Program-made: the position numbers and the translations under genes
The notes under the pieces: generated by a model
The model's input: the letters and a program-made list of their open reading frames with translations, nothing else
Database searches by the model: none
What the model was told of the DNA's origin: nothing
Part shown: one piece after another, positions 17,155 to 27,363 of the stretch
Numbering within the stretch: the stretch's first letter is position 1
Layout: each line of letters starts with the position of its first letter
Assembly (NCBI GenBank): GCA_015231325.1
Contig: JADGBS010000014.1
Coordinates: forward strand, 1-37,405
Reading direction: 5' to 3'
DNA from: Oligoflexia bacterium
GTDB taxonomy: Bacteria; Bdellovibrionota; Bacteriovoracia; Bacteriovoracales; Bacteriovoracaceae
Length of the DNA: 37,405 bases

Positions 17155-20127
17155 CTAAATTAATCCTTTCAATAAGTTTATGATTTTATCTTTTTTTGGA
17201 CGCAGTTCTGGATTTTCTGTTTTGTTATTACTATGAATTAAATCGAAATATTTTTCCTTAATTTTGTTAAATTTTTCATTTTTATTAATTTTACTGGCAT
17301 GATTTTTTTGGGTCATTTTTAAAATTTGATCCAAAGTATACTTGTAATCTGGAGAGAGAGAGAAACCAGGTCCCACAAAACGGAACGGTAGAATATTGGT
17401 GTTGGCGAATTTTAGAATATTTTTTGTAAGATTTCCTTCGTGATCAATCAAATCAAGATTAACAGTACTGATAGTATTGAAAGTGGCGAGAACTCCGTAA
17501 AGGGGAGGGGGAAATAATTTGCCTGATCCCCGAAGTTCTATGTCATTATTGAAGGTAAAAAATTGAAAATTTTTAATGTTATATAAATTATTTTTTAAAT
17601 TTGCTTTCAGCACGATTTTATCAAATTCATTATTCAGAATAACCTCTTTCAGAAGGGGGATTTTTGTTTCATTTGGGTTCGATTTTTTTAACATTTCTTT
17701 ACTTGTCGATAGTTTATGCAGCAAATTGTCGAGGTGCATTCCAGAAATCTCTCCATTATTTGCTTGTAGATCCAACTCGATATGGTAACTAAATTTTTTA
17801 TTCGGATCAATCGATTGTTTTTCTACTAAAACTCCTTTGGCCATACCTGAAAGTGTGCCACTAATTTTATCCATGAGAGGTGGGAAAAATATCCTTATGG
17901 TCTCCAAATTTAAATTGCTTGCAAAAAAATCCCATCTAATTCTCTTTATAAGTTCCTGTTTTTGATTGACTATTTTTGAGTTATTGGTAAAGAAGAGTTC
18001 TTGTAAGAATTTAAATTCACCATTTCCCTTTGCTAAATTAAATTTAATATGATCTGAAGCAAATTGATTTTTATGTGTTGAAAATGTTGCAATTCCGTTC
18101 AATTTTTCATCGCCAAAATTAATATTGGTAAACTTTATGTCGATGGTAGCTGTTGGTAAAATTTCTGCTGCAGTCGCTGTTTGGGGAATTTCTTCTGTAG
18201 GTACTGTGCTGGACATCGATACAAGTAGATTATTAGTGTTTTGTTTTTTATTATCTGTTTTATTGCCTATCTTATTGCTTGTAGGATGTTCTGGTTGGAC
18301 CTCTTGATGTGGTAGAGGTGTTTGTGATGCTGGTGCATGGGGTACCTGGGATAAACTTGGCAAAGAGTTAAAATTTGGTGCAACATTTGGTGCAACATTT
18401 GGTGCAATATTTGGTGCAACATTTGACGTAATGTGTGGCACAACAGTATTCGTTTTACTAGTTTGGGAACTGCTAGGGTGAAAGTTGGTCAATGCGCTGG
18501 TGGTGGTGAAGGTACTGTAGAGTTTAGTAATTAAATTTTTATCCAATTTTAGATCATTGAGAGTAGCAGTGATATTTGCTTTGTCGATATAATGCATTTT
18601 AATGGGGAATTTTGGTAGATATAATGAATTGTTATCAAAAAATAAATTACTGATACTAGATGCGGTATCCAAATTATGAGTAACATCGATAGTCATTTCT
18701 CCATGTCCTGAAAGCATAGATGTGGCAATAAATAATTTTAGATTATTATCGCGTAATTCGCCATTAAATTTTCCAGTGACATTGACTAAATCGTTTGAAG
18801 TTATTTTTGAGATCAATTCAATATTATCCGTTATGCTGAAATTAATTTTAGGAATAAATTTTTGTTCATTTATCCTGCTAATGCTAGCATTTCCGGAGAC
18901 TAGCAATTTAGAATTATTGGTATTTAGTTCGCTATTGGTCCAGATCTGTTTGAGATGGGCCATATTATTTTGTATGTAATTTTTTAAGTATGGTGACAGA
19001 TAATTGGAAAGTTCTTTAAGTGAGATTATTAAATCGAAATTATCTAAAGTAATTATATCATTAGTAACGGTAATTTTTGACTTCATTGAACCAAGAGCAT
19101 TTAAGTCGGAATTGTTTTCAATTGAAAAAGTACTATTGGAGCTGTTTCTTCCTATCTTGAATTCACTTTTTATGTTGGGTAGTTGTCGTTGTAAACCAGA
19201 CAAAAGCAAATTATCTATTTTTAGTAAAATAGTGCTTTCTAAATTCTTATTAAGAATAATATCATTAACATTAATCTGTCCAATCAGGACGCTGCTAAAG
19301 GATATTTGCGATTGATCCCCATTCTTTAGTGATGAAGGAATAGTTACAGGGGAAATAAGTTCAAATGCGGTGGGTGTTTTTAAATTTAGATTTTTAATTA
19401 AAATTTTTGAAAGAATAATTTTTCTAAATGTTGTATTTTCATCTTTATAATTAATCTCAGAATCAATAATTTTAACGGTTAGATTACTTTTCGCAAGTGA
19501 GTGTACTAGTTTTTGGTAGTTACTCTTGCCGTTGTGATGGTCTGTATTGCTATTGTTATTACTACTACTGGTGTAATCGTTTATATAACTACTTACCTGA
19601 AGTGCCTCTTCCCCTTCGGAGTTCATTATATTTGTGTCTGTGGGATAGGTGGGCGCGGGCAGCGGCGGTGAAGAAGGTGGGAGATGCTGATTAGATGAAA
19701 GTGCTTCCTTCCAATTAATTATTTTATTTTCATGAATTACAAAGTTAATAACCGGTTGTTCTATTTGAACTTCGAATGATCCCGAATGAGTAAACAGACT
19801 AAAAAAAGGAATCTTTATTACGGTTTTTTTTAAGTAAAGTAGTGATTGTTCATATGCCTTTATGTCTACGTTGGCAATCTTCACTTTCAGTGCGGAAATG
19901 CCCAGCGAATAGTTAATATCTCCAATATCAATTTTTATGAGCGGAAAATTTTTATAAAGAAGGTCAGTGGCAAATTTTTTTATTTCTTTAGGAGAAATTT
20001 GTGTGGCGTAGTATATCGAAGTGCCGAGGAATAAGATAAATAATGCAATAGACGTAATAGTAACATTGATTAGTAGTCTGTGTTTTTTCCTACCGCTATT
20101 TATGTTCTTTTTTTCTTCTTCAATCAC
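17155..20127 (-). CDS. AsmA-like/DUF748 membrane-anchored protein, 990 aa
   Basis: N-terminal TM helix; large beta-rich region; C-terminal AsmA-like LNLETIRIFFPPLMDKISGTLSGMAKGVL ... LRGSGKLFPPPLYGVLATFNTISTVNLDL. Confidence 0.6.
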   Translation of the reverse strand: MIEEEKKNINSGRKKHRLLINVTITSIALFILFLGTSIYYATQISPKEIKKFATDLLYKNFPLIKIDIGDINYSLGISALKVKIANVDIKAYEQSLLYLKKTVIKIPFFSLFTHSGSFEVQIEQPVINFVIHENKIINWKEALSSNQHLPPSSPPLPAPTYPTDTNIMNSEGEEALQVSSYINDYTSSSNNNSNTDHHNGKSNYQKLVHSLAKSNLTVKIIDSEINYKDENTTFRKIILSKILIKNLNLKTPTAFELISPVTIPSSLKNGDQSQISFSSVLIGQINVNDIILNKNLESTILLKIDNLLLSGLQRQLPNIKSEFKIGRNSSNSTFSIENNSDLNALGSMKSKITVTNDIITLDNFDLIISLKELSNYLSPYLKNYIQNNMAHLKQIWTNSELNTNNSKLLVSGNASISRINEQKFIPKINFSITDNIELISKITSNDLVNVTGKFNGELRDNNLKLFIATSMLSGHGEMTIDVTHNLDTASSISNLFFDNNSLYLPKFPIKMHYIDKANITATLNDLKLDKNLITKLYSTFTTTSALTNFHPSSSQTSKTNTVVPHITSNVAPNIAPNVAPNVAPNFNSLPSLSQVPHAPASQTPLPHQEVQPEHPTSNKIGNKTDNKKQNTNNLLVSMSSTVPTEEIPQTATAAEILPTATIDIKFTNINFGDEKLNGIATFSTHKNQFASDHIKFNLAKGNGEFKFLQELFFTNNSKIVNQKQELIKRIRWDFFASNLNLETIRIFFPPLMDKISGTLSGMAKGVLVEKQSIDPNKKFSYHIELDLQANNGEISGMHLDNLLHKLSTSKEMLKKSNPNETKIPLLKEVILNNEFDKIVLKANLKNNLYNIKNFQFFTFNNDIELRGSGKLFPPPLYGVLATFNTISTVNLDLIDHEGNLTKNILKFANTNILPFRFVGPGFSLSPDYKYTLDQILKMTQKNHASKINKNEKFNKIKEKYFDLIHSNNKTENPELRPKKDKIINLLKGLI
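18374..18425. repeat. 12-bp coding tandem repeat (~TTTGGTGCAACA x4), encodes (NVAP)n
   Basis: ggtgcaacatttggtgcaacatttggtgcaatatttggtgcaacatttg; protein NVAPNIAPNVAPNVAPN. Confidence 0.85.
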
Positions 20128-20163
20128 TTCGTATCCCTCTGTATTTCCCTTCTTTAGTATCCT

Positions 20164-22596
20164 TTAATGTTTAATGACAGTTATCGCAGTAGATTTAGAC
20201 ATGAACTGTTTTTTTGTACCGTTACTAAATTCAATCCAAATTTTCTCATCTTCTCCATTACCCTCGATTTGAAGAACAACTCCGTTACCATACACCGAAT
20301 GTTTTACGAAAAGATTTTTTTTGAATTTACTTTGCTGACTATTTTCCAATAAGCTTTTCTCTGATAGGGAAGATGAAAATGCACTAGTGTTTTTGTTATT
20401 GAAAGTATTGTTTGTGGCGCTGCTTGAAAAACGGTTTATTCTACTACCTTGTCTTATGTTGGTGCTTGTGCTGGCGCCGGCGCTGTTAGCGTTAAAGTTG
20501 AAGTTAGGGCCGCCAGAACCTTTAAAACATAAGTTTTGGCAAAAATTCTTGGGAATTTCCTTTATAAATCTACTTGGATCATTTTTGCGGACAGTACCAA
20601 AAAGTAATCTGTCAGAAGAATATGAAATGTATAATTTGGTCATTGCTCTAGTCATAGCAACGTAAAATAATCTTCTTTCCTCTTCAAGAATTTTTGTGGC
20701 CGCAGAAAAGGCGGCATCACTATTTTTTGCGTTCATTAATTCAAGGGTTTTATATGGTGGAAAAATATTTTCTTCAGCGCTTATTAGAAATACGTACGGA
20801 AATTCCAATCCTTTAGAACTATGGATGGTCATTAAGGAGACCTTTTCGTTTTTAGTTGCCTCAGCAGCTGCAGTATTGATATTGGAGGCCTGATTTTCCT
20901 CCATAGAGGTCTGTACCAAAGTTATGCCTTCCAAAAAATTGGAAATGGTAGGCGCAATTCCCAACGAATTTTGCGAATTTTCAAAATAGGTGATAGCACT
21001 AGTCAGTTCCTGTAGATTGTCGATACGCGCTTGTGATTCATGAGTTTTTTCTGCCTTTAAATATTCAATCATGCCAGATTCGGTAAGCAATTTTTTATAG
21101 CAGTGTGACGGTGACTGGCCACCAAGATCCATTTCTTGGACACTTTTGATGAGTTGGATAAAATTAGATAAAGAGTTCTTCGCCTTACTGGAGAGACTAA
21201 TTTTACTGGAGTGACTAAGTACTTCTTGCTGAATTGCTTCCCACAAAGAAATGTTGTTAGCATTAGCAATTTCTTCCAGCTTGCGCAAAGTGACTGCACC
21301 AACTCCGCGTGGCGGAGATCCTAGCGCGCGAACTAAAGACACAGAATCTTTGGGATTGACTGCCAATTTTAGATACGAAAGGATATCTTTGATCTCTTTT
21401 CTTTCATAAAACTTAATGCCGCCGATTACCTGGTATGGGATATGAGCACGAATAAAACTTTCTTCAATGATTCTGGACTGAGAGTTATTGCGGTAAAAGA
21501 TGGCAATTTCTTGGAGCGGAACCCCCCTGGAGATAATACTTTTTACTTCTTTGGCGACAAATTCCCCCTCGGCATAATCAGAGTTACAGGCGACTAACTG
21601 AATTAATTCACCGCTGTTATTTTTTGTCCAAATTTTTTTGTCAGATCGTAAAGTGTTGCAGGAAACAACTTTGGCGGCGGCATTAATAATGGTCTGAGTT
21701 GATCTATAGTTTTGTTCTAGTTTAAAAATTTTAGCATCAGGGTAGACTTTTGAAAAATCTAGAATATTGTCTATGCAAGCACCCCGCCAAGAGTATATAG
21801 ATTGATCTTCATCTCCTACAACACAGATGTTTCTAGATATCGAGGCAAGATTGACTACTAAATCGAATTGTGCTCGGTTAGTATCTTGGTATTCATCTAT
21901 TAAAACATAGCGATACTTATGTTGATACCTGGTTAGAGCTTCTGGAAAAAGTTCAAATAATTTTAAAACACCGGTCAGTAGTCCACCAAAGTCTACCGCG
22001 TTGGAAACCGCCAATTCGTTTTCATAGTCCGTGAAGAGATAGTGTAACGGACTAGTTAATAGGGTATTAGAAATATTTTGGGTATTTTTTCTGCCTACAT
22101 AGTAACCAGTATTTTTCAACTCATCGATATAACTCAGCACAGCACTAGGACTGTTTTCTTTGGCATTGATTCTTCTTTTTTCAAAAACGGCGTTCATTAC
22201 CGATTTACTCTCGGACTCATCGTAAATGGTGAAATTACTCCCCATCCCAAGATAGTTGAATTCGCTTCGCAATACACGAGCGCAAAAGGAGTGGAATGTA
22301 CTGACAGTAATACTATTAGGAGATGAGTCCGTGTTGTTACTGGTAAGTTTCAGCACTCGTTCTTTTGCTTCTTTTGCTGCCTTATTTGAGAACGTAAGAA
22401 CTAGAATTTGCCACGGTCGTACTTTTGCGTATTCCAATAGATATAGGACCTTGGCGACCAACGTACGGGTCTTTCCTGATCCAGCTCCTGCTAAAATCAT
22501 AATAGGGCCATCCACTTGCGTTACGGCCTCTGTTTGAGTTTGATTTAGTTTGCTCCAAAAATCCCAGTTCTTTTTTTCGTTTTCTATGAAATTCAT
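20164..22596 (-). CDS. UvrD/PcrA-family (SF1) DNA helicase
   Basis: NQTQTEAVTQVDGPIMILAGAGSGKTRTL, VLIDEYQDTNRAQFDLV, VVGDEDQSIYSWRGA, LEQNYRST, LMTIHSSKGLEFPYVFL, EERRLFYVAMTRA. Confidence 0.95.
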   Translation of the reverse strand: MNFIENEKKNWDFWSKLNQTQTEAVTQVDGPIMILAGAGSGKTRTLVAKVLYLLEYAKVRPWQILVLTFSNKAAKEAKERVLKLTSNNTDSSPNSITVSTFHSFCARVLRSEFNYLGMGSNFTIYDESESKSVMNAVFEKRRINAKENSPSAVLSYIDELKNTGYYVGRKNTQNISNTLLTSPLHYLFTDYENELAVSNAVDFGGLLTGVLKLFELFPEALTRYQHKYRYVLIDEYQDTNRAQFDLVVNLASISRNICVVGDEDQSIYSWRGACIDNILDFSKVYPDAKIFKLEQNYRSTQTIINAAAKVVSCNTLRSDKKIWTKNNSGELIQLVACNSDYAEGEFVAKEVKSIISRGVPLQEIAIFYRNNSQSRIIEESFIRAHIPYQVIGGIKFYERKEIKDILSYLKLAVNPKDSVSLVRALGSPPRGVGAVTLRKLEEIANANNISLWEAIQQEVLSHSSKISLSSKAKNSLSNFIQLIKSVQEMDLGGQSPSHCYKKLLTESGMIEYLKAEKTHESQARIDNLQELTSAITYFENSQNSLGIAPTISNFLEGITLVQTSMEENQASNINTAAAEATKNEKVSLMTIHSSKGLEFPYVFLISAEENIFPPYKTLELMNAKNSDAAFSAATKILEEERRLFYVAMTRAMTKLYISYSSDRLLFGTVRKNDPSRFIKEIPKNFCQNLCFKGSGGPNFNFNANSAGASTSTNIRQGSRINRFSSSATNNTFNNKNTSAFSSSLSEKSLLENSQQSKFKKNLFVKHSVYGNGVVLQIEGNGEDEKIWIEFSNGTKKQFMSKSTAITVIKH

Positions 22597-24605
22597 TCTA
22601 CTGTCACCGACTTTGCTAAGTTCCTAGGTTGATCGATATCTGTCCCCCTCAATTTTGCCACAAAATAAGCAAAAAGTTGAGTTGCCACGTTAATATACAA
22701 TGGATGTAGGTTACTGCTGTCGGTAAAATCAAGGGCGATGCTATAATCGCTGCGAATTTCTGAAGCAATTGGTGATGTAGTTAGTTTATCGTGAGGAGCA
22801 AGTGCTAATATTGTTCCTTTTCTTGCGCGGATTTCTTCCACGTTGGACATAGTTTTTTCGTATAGCTCTGGTCCAATAATGGCAACATTGACCATTTCTT
22901 CATCTATAAGAGCGATAGGACCGTGTTTTAGTTCTCCAGCAGCGTATCCTTCCGCATGAACATAAGCGATCTCTTTTAACTTAAGAGCACTTTCTAACGC
23001 AATCGGATAGTATGCCCCTCTGCCTGTAAATAAAAACCCTTTTTTGCTATATAGAGCGCAGGCAATTTTTTCAATTTCGTTAGCACGTTGTAGTAAAGTC
23101 TCAATTTTTTGTGCTAGTCTACCGATTTCTTCTCGTAGTTTTGCGGAGGTATTTTCTTTTTTGAGATATTCAGGTCCGTCGCTTTTTAGCGAAAGTAGGT
23201 ATCCGGTTAGTACTTGTAATGTAAATGCTTTAGTGCTGGCCACTCCTATTTCAGCATCGGCCTTGATCAAAAGATTGTAGTGGCAGTTACGGTAAAGAGT
23301 TGAGCCTTCCACGTTAACAATAGAGATAGTAGTCATTCCTTCTTCTTTACACAATTCTTGCGCGGCCAGAGTGTCAGCGGTTTCTCCTGATTGGCTGATA
23401 AAGATACTGATATCATTTTTATGTATTATGGGCGATTGATAACGAAATTCACTGGCCAGTTCAACGTTGACAGGTATACGTAGGCCTTTTTCGATGTAAT
23501 TACGAATCAATAACCCCGCATGCCAGGCGGTACCACAAGCAATAATGTGAATTCTGCCGATTCCGCTGCCTCCGCTGGTCATGTCGTGGATAAGCTTTTT
23601 CACCTGGTCTATTTTTGATTTTCCTTCCCCGTGTGTGTAGTAGGTGAGCCAATTTCTGATTAATTGTGGTTGCTCGAAGATTTCTTTTTGCATGTAGTGT
23701 TCATATGGACCTTTGCCCACTTCGTTATACTTCATCTGTTGTTTTTGAATCAATACCCTTTCGGAAATACTTCCGTCTAACTCATAGGTACAAAGTCTAT
23801 TTTTGCTGATATCTCCTATCGTACCGATCTGTTCAATATTTCCATTTTTATTGCTTTTCAAGACACAAACCACTTCATCTTCTGGAAAATATAATCTTTC
23901 AGCATATCCAATCAGTGCGTAGGGATCAGATGATATGTAGATTTCGTCGCAACTAGGATTGTCACCACAGACTAAAGGGGCACCTCTTTTTACGGAAACG
24001 ATTTCTTCCCCCTGATGATCGATTACGACGAATGCTGAATTCCCTTCGATGCATTTGAATGATTCACTGACGGCCGTAACCAAGGGCAATCCCTGACTGA
24101 GATAACCGCAGACCATTACGTAAAATACTTCCGAATCAGTTTCCGATATAAACTTAATAGAATTATTTTTTCTTGAAAGCTGTTGACGTAGAAAAGACGC
24201 ATTTTCTATAATGCCATTATGGACGATGGCAACTCTATTATCACCGTGAGGGTGGGCATTTTCATTAATCACACTTCCATGGGTTGCCCAACGAGTGTGC
24301 CCAATTCCGATATTGGCGAATAAATTTTTTTCCAAAACGTGTTCTTTTAACTTTTGAACTTTGCCTATTTTCTTATAAATGGTTAAGCCGCCCTGACTAG
24401 TTGATCCAGTTGATTCAGTTGATCCAGATAATTCTTCGGATAATTCGGATTCCCCGGATGATTCAGTTGATGCTGAATCATTCATAGGTGATTCTTTAAT
24501 ACAAATTCCTGCAGAGTCATATCCTCGATATTCCAGTCGAGATAGTCCTTCTAAGATAATTTCTACTGCATTTTTGGAACCAAGGTAACCAACTATTCCA
24601 CACAT
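22593..24605 (-). CDS. glmS: Glutamine--fructose-6-phosphate aminotransferase
   Basis: MCGIVGYLGSKNAVEIILEGLSRLEYRGYDSAGI (Cys2), GHTRWATHGSVINENAHPH, IACGTAWHAGLLIRNYIE, SQSGETADTLAA, C-terminal LAKSVTVE. Confidence 0.97.
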   Translation of the reverse strand: MCGIVGYLGSKNAVEIILEGLSRLEYRGYDSAGICIKESPMNDSASTESSGESELSEELSGSTESTGSTSQGGLTIYKKIGKVQKLKEHVLEKNLFANIGIGHTRWATHGSVINENAHPHGDNRVAIVHNGIIENASFLRQQLSRKNNSIKFISETDSEVFYVMVCGYLSQGLPLVTAVSESFKCIEGNSAFVVIDHQGEEIVSVKRGAPLVCGDNPSCDEIYISSDPYALIGYAERLYFPEDEVVCVLKSNKNGNIEQIGTIGDISKNRLCTYELDGSISERVLIQKQQMKYNEVGKGPYEHYMQKEIFEQPQLIRNWLTYYTHGEGKSKIDQVKKLIHDMTSGGSGIGRIHIIACGTAWHAGLLIRNYIEKGLRIPVNVELASEFRYQSPIIHKNDISIFISQSGETADTLAAQELCKEEGMTTISIVNVEGSTLYRNCHYNLLIKADAEIGVASTKAFTLQVLTGYLLSLKSDGPEYLKKENTSAKLREEIGRLAQKIETLLQRANEIEKIACALYSKKGFLFTGRGAYYPIALESALKLKEIAYVHAEGYAAGELKHGPIALIDEEMVNVAIIGPELYEKTMSNVEEIRARKGTILALAPHDKLTTSPIASEIRSDYSIALDFTDSSNLHPLYINVATQLFAYFVAKLRGTDIDQPRNLAKSVTVE

Positions 24606-24638
24606 TTTGTAGTCCTTCTGTGAATATTTTAAAACAAG

Positions 24639-26201
24639 TTACTTCTTATCATTTTTTTGAAAATATTTTTGTGCACGGTTCTCTTTATTTACTTGTCTAG
24701 AACGCGCAATGGCCATAGAACCGTTGGGAACCCGATCGGTAATAGTTGAGCCTGCAGCAATAAATGCGTTATCCCCGATTTCTACAGGGGCAACAGTCTG
24801 ACAATCTGAACCAATAAAAGTGTTTTTTCCGATTATGGTTTTGTGTTTTTTTATTCCGTCATAATTGCAAGTGATAAATCCGCATCCAATATTAGATTCT
24901 TCCCCAATTTCAGCATCGCCAACATAGCTGAGGTGAGAAATTTTAACACCTTTATCTATTTTGCTCTTTTTTACTTCTACAAAATTTCCTATTTTACATC
25001 CTTTTCCAATCTCACTCTCAGGCCGAATTCTAGCAAATGGGCCAATAGTTGTATGTGAGGAAATTTTTGATTTTTCAATGTATGAACAGGCAAGTATTTT
25101 AACATCATTTTCGATGGTGGAATTTCTTATCAAAGAGCCGTGCTCTACGATAACGTTCTCTCCAATTATACAGTCACCTTCTATTATGACCCCTGGATAA
25201 AGAGTAGAATTTTTTCCTATGGTCACATTTAGATCAATTCTTACAGTGCTGCTATCCAAAAATCGAACGCCTTGGGCCGCGAGAGTGGAAATTTTTTCTT
25301 GTAGTAAAATCTTTTCCACTTGTTCTAATTGTGACAAAGAGTTCACCCCCAGAAACTTGCTGTTGTCATTGAAGCATAGCGCCTGAAAATTAGCGGTTGG
25401 AAATTCTTTAAAAATATCAGTTAGATAATATTCTCCAGCAGCATTATTGTTGGTGATATGTTGTATTGCTTCTCGTAAAAATGATGTTTTGAAGATATAA
25501 AGACCAGCATTCACCTCGTTCATCTGTGAAGGATCATTTGGGATAGGGAAATCACTTGAGTTATTGAGTTTATTAATATCTTTATCTTCAACTATTTTAA
25601 TTATTTCACGGAAATTCTCTTGGAAGGTATTATGGACGTTATCATGGAGTTTTTGTTTATAACGCATTATCCGACCATAACCTTCTGGTTTGTCGGTCAC
25701 AAAGGTTGCAACAATTCCATCTAGGCGAGGGTCTGCAATAATGTTTTGATAAAGAATTGTTAGATCACTGGCCTTGATCAAAGGAGTATCCGCGCACATT
25801 ACAAGGGTATAATTGTCAGCATGAGTGTGTTCAGGTACTTTGTCAGCGGCATCTCTGAAATAGGATTTGACTGCATCTGCCGTCCCTAATGGGGTATCTT
25901 GGTTTGCAAAAATTATTTGCGGTTGCTGTTGAGTGCGCTGTTGAAGGTGCTGGATTATTAAATTCTTTTTGTGGCCTACCACAATTCCGATATTGCCAGT
26001 CTCACAATCTTTGATAAATAACTGAAGTTCATTGAGGACACAATCAATCATTTTTTGCCCTAAGATGGGCAAAAGTGGCTTAGGAGTATCAATATTTAGG
26101 CGTTTGCCTTCACCTGCCGCCAGAATTATTGCATTAATTATATTTGTATTAGTTTGTTTATTTGGTTGCCTATTATGTTTATTTGTCATTGTATTTCTCA
26201 T
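24639..26201 (-). CDS. glmU: Bifunctional GlmU (UDP-GlcNAc pyrophosphorylase / GlcN-1-P N-acetyltransferase)
   Basis: IILAAGEGKRLNIDTPKPLLPILGQKMI; left-handed beta-helix; NFVEVKKSKIDKGVKISHLSYVGDAEIGEESNIGCGFITCNYDG. Confidence 0.96.
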   Translation of the reverse strand: MRNTMTNKHNRQPNKQTNTNIINAIILAAGEGKRLNIDTPKPLLPILGQKMIDCVLNELQLFIKDCETGNIGIVVGHKKNLIIQHLQQRTQQQPQIIFANQDTPLGTADAVKSYFRDAADKVPEHTHADNYTLVMCADTPLIKASDLTILYQNIIADPRLDGIVATFVTDKPEGYGRIMRYKQKLHDNVHNTFQENFREIIKIVEDKDINKLNNSSDFPIPNDPSQMNEVNAGLYIFKTSFLREAIQHITNNNAAGEYYLTDIFKEFPTANFQALCFNDNSKFLGVNSLSQLEQVEKILLQEKISTLAAQGVRFLDSSTVRIDLNVTIGKNSTLYPGVIIEGDCIIGENVIVEHGSLIRNSTIENDVKILACSYIEKSKISSHTTIGPFARIRPESEIGKGCKIGNFVEVKKSKIDKGVKISHLSYVGDAEIGEESNIGCGFITCNYDGIKKHKTIIGKNTFIGSDCQTVAPVEIGDNAFIAAGSTITDRVPNGSMAIARSRQVNKENRAQKYFQKNDKK

Positions 26202-26631
26202 ATTGTTTTTTTCTTGTTTTTTCCATAAATTTCCACAACCTTCGATAAGTATTATTTATTATAAATGCTGATTAAAATTCCAAATATCAAGTTATTTTGG
26301 TTATTGCTAATAACATTATCATGAACAACTAGGTTAGTGCACTGCCGTGTAAATGAATAAACATATAATACAGAAAGCATACAAAATTCTACAAAATTTC
26401 ATAAAGGGTAGTGCAGTTGCACCCGATAACGGAATTAGGTTGAGTGGATACGAATATGGTTGCATCACTAGTCAATGAGTGTCTAGCGAGTATCTGAAGA
26501 ACACTTAATGCTTAGGAGGAGTATTAAAAGGTTTAAGTTTAGGACGGTTAGTAAATTTTATTATTATTCAGGTCGCCAGTACAGAGGGTTACAGGGCCAC
26601 AAGGATATCTGAAAATAAAGGGGATGGGTTT

Positions 26632-27363
26632 ATGTCTAGCAATAATGGCAGAGGAGATAGCGGAGGATTAGTAGGAGTGCAATATGAGATACTACCACTG
26701 TTGCCAGTCAGAAATATTGTTGTTTACCCATTTATGATTCTTCCCCTGTTTGTCGGTAGAGAATCATCTATTGAAGCGGTTAAGCAATCTCTGGATGTTC
26801 ATAATCGTTTGATTGTTTTGGCCGGTCAGAAGGACATGTTTATAGAAAGTCCAGCACCAGAAGAGATTTATAATTTTGGTACACTGGCAATGATTATGAG
26901 AGAACGAACCCTTCCTGACGGAAGGGTAAAGATCTTGATTCAAGGACTGTCTAAGGTATATATAAGTGAATTTTTACGATTGACGAATTCAAATTTTTTT
27001 CAAGTGAAGGTCAAAAGAGTGGAAGGTCCAGCAGGCGAATCAGATGCGGTGGCAGTTGATTCGTTGATGCGCACAGCAAGAGAGCGCTTGGAAAAGATTA
27101 TTTCTGTGGGAAAAGTGCTTTCAGCAGACATATTGATGGTGTTGGAAGATATTCAGGATCCGGGAAGACTTTCGGATTTGATCGCCTCCAATTTGAATTT
27201 AAAGGTTGATGAAGGACAGGAATTATTGGAAACCCTTGCTCCCATAGAGCGTTTGCAATTTTATTGCAAAATAAGATGCAAAACGATGCGCAATCATCCC
27301 TATCAAAGGGACAATTACTGGGCCAAAAAGAATCAATATTGCGTGAAAAAATTCGGGCGTTGA
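26632..27363 (+). CDS. lon: ATP-dependent protease Lon, N-terminal domain fragment (frame break ~27259)
   Basis: LPLLPVRNIVVYPFMILPLFVGRESSIEAVKQSLD ... DLIASNLNLKVDEGQELLETLAPIERLQF. Confidence 0.9.
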   Translation: MSSNNGRGDSGGLVGVQYEILPLLPVRNIVVYPFMILPLFVGRESSIEAVKQSLDVHNRLIVLAGQKDMFIESPAPEEIYNFGTLAMIMRERTLPDGRVKILIQGLSKVYISEFLRLTNSNFFQVKVKRVEGPAGESDAVAVDSLMRTARERLEKIISVGKVLSADILMVLEDIQDPGRLSDLIASNLNLKVDEGQELLETLAPIERLQFYCKIRCKTMRNHPYQRDNYWAKKNQYCVKKFGR

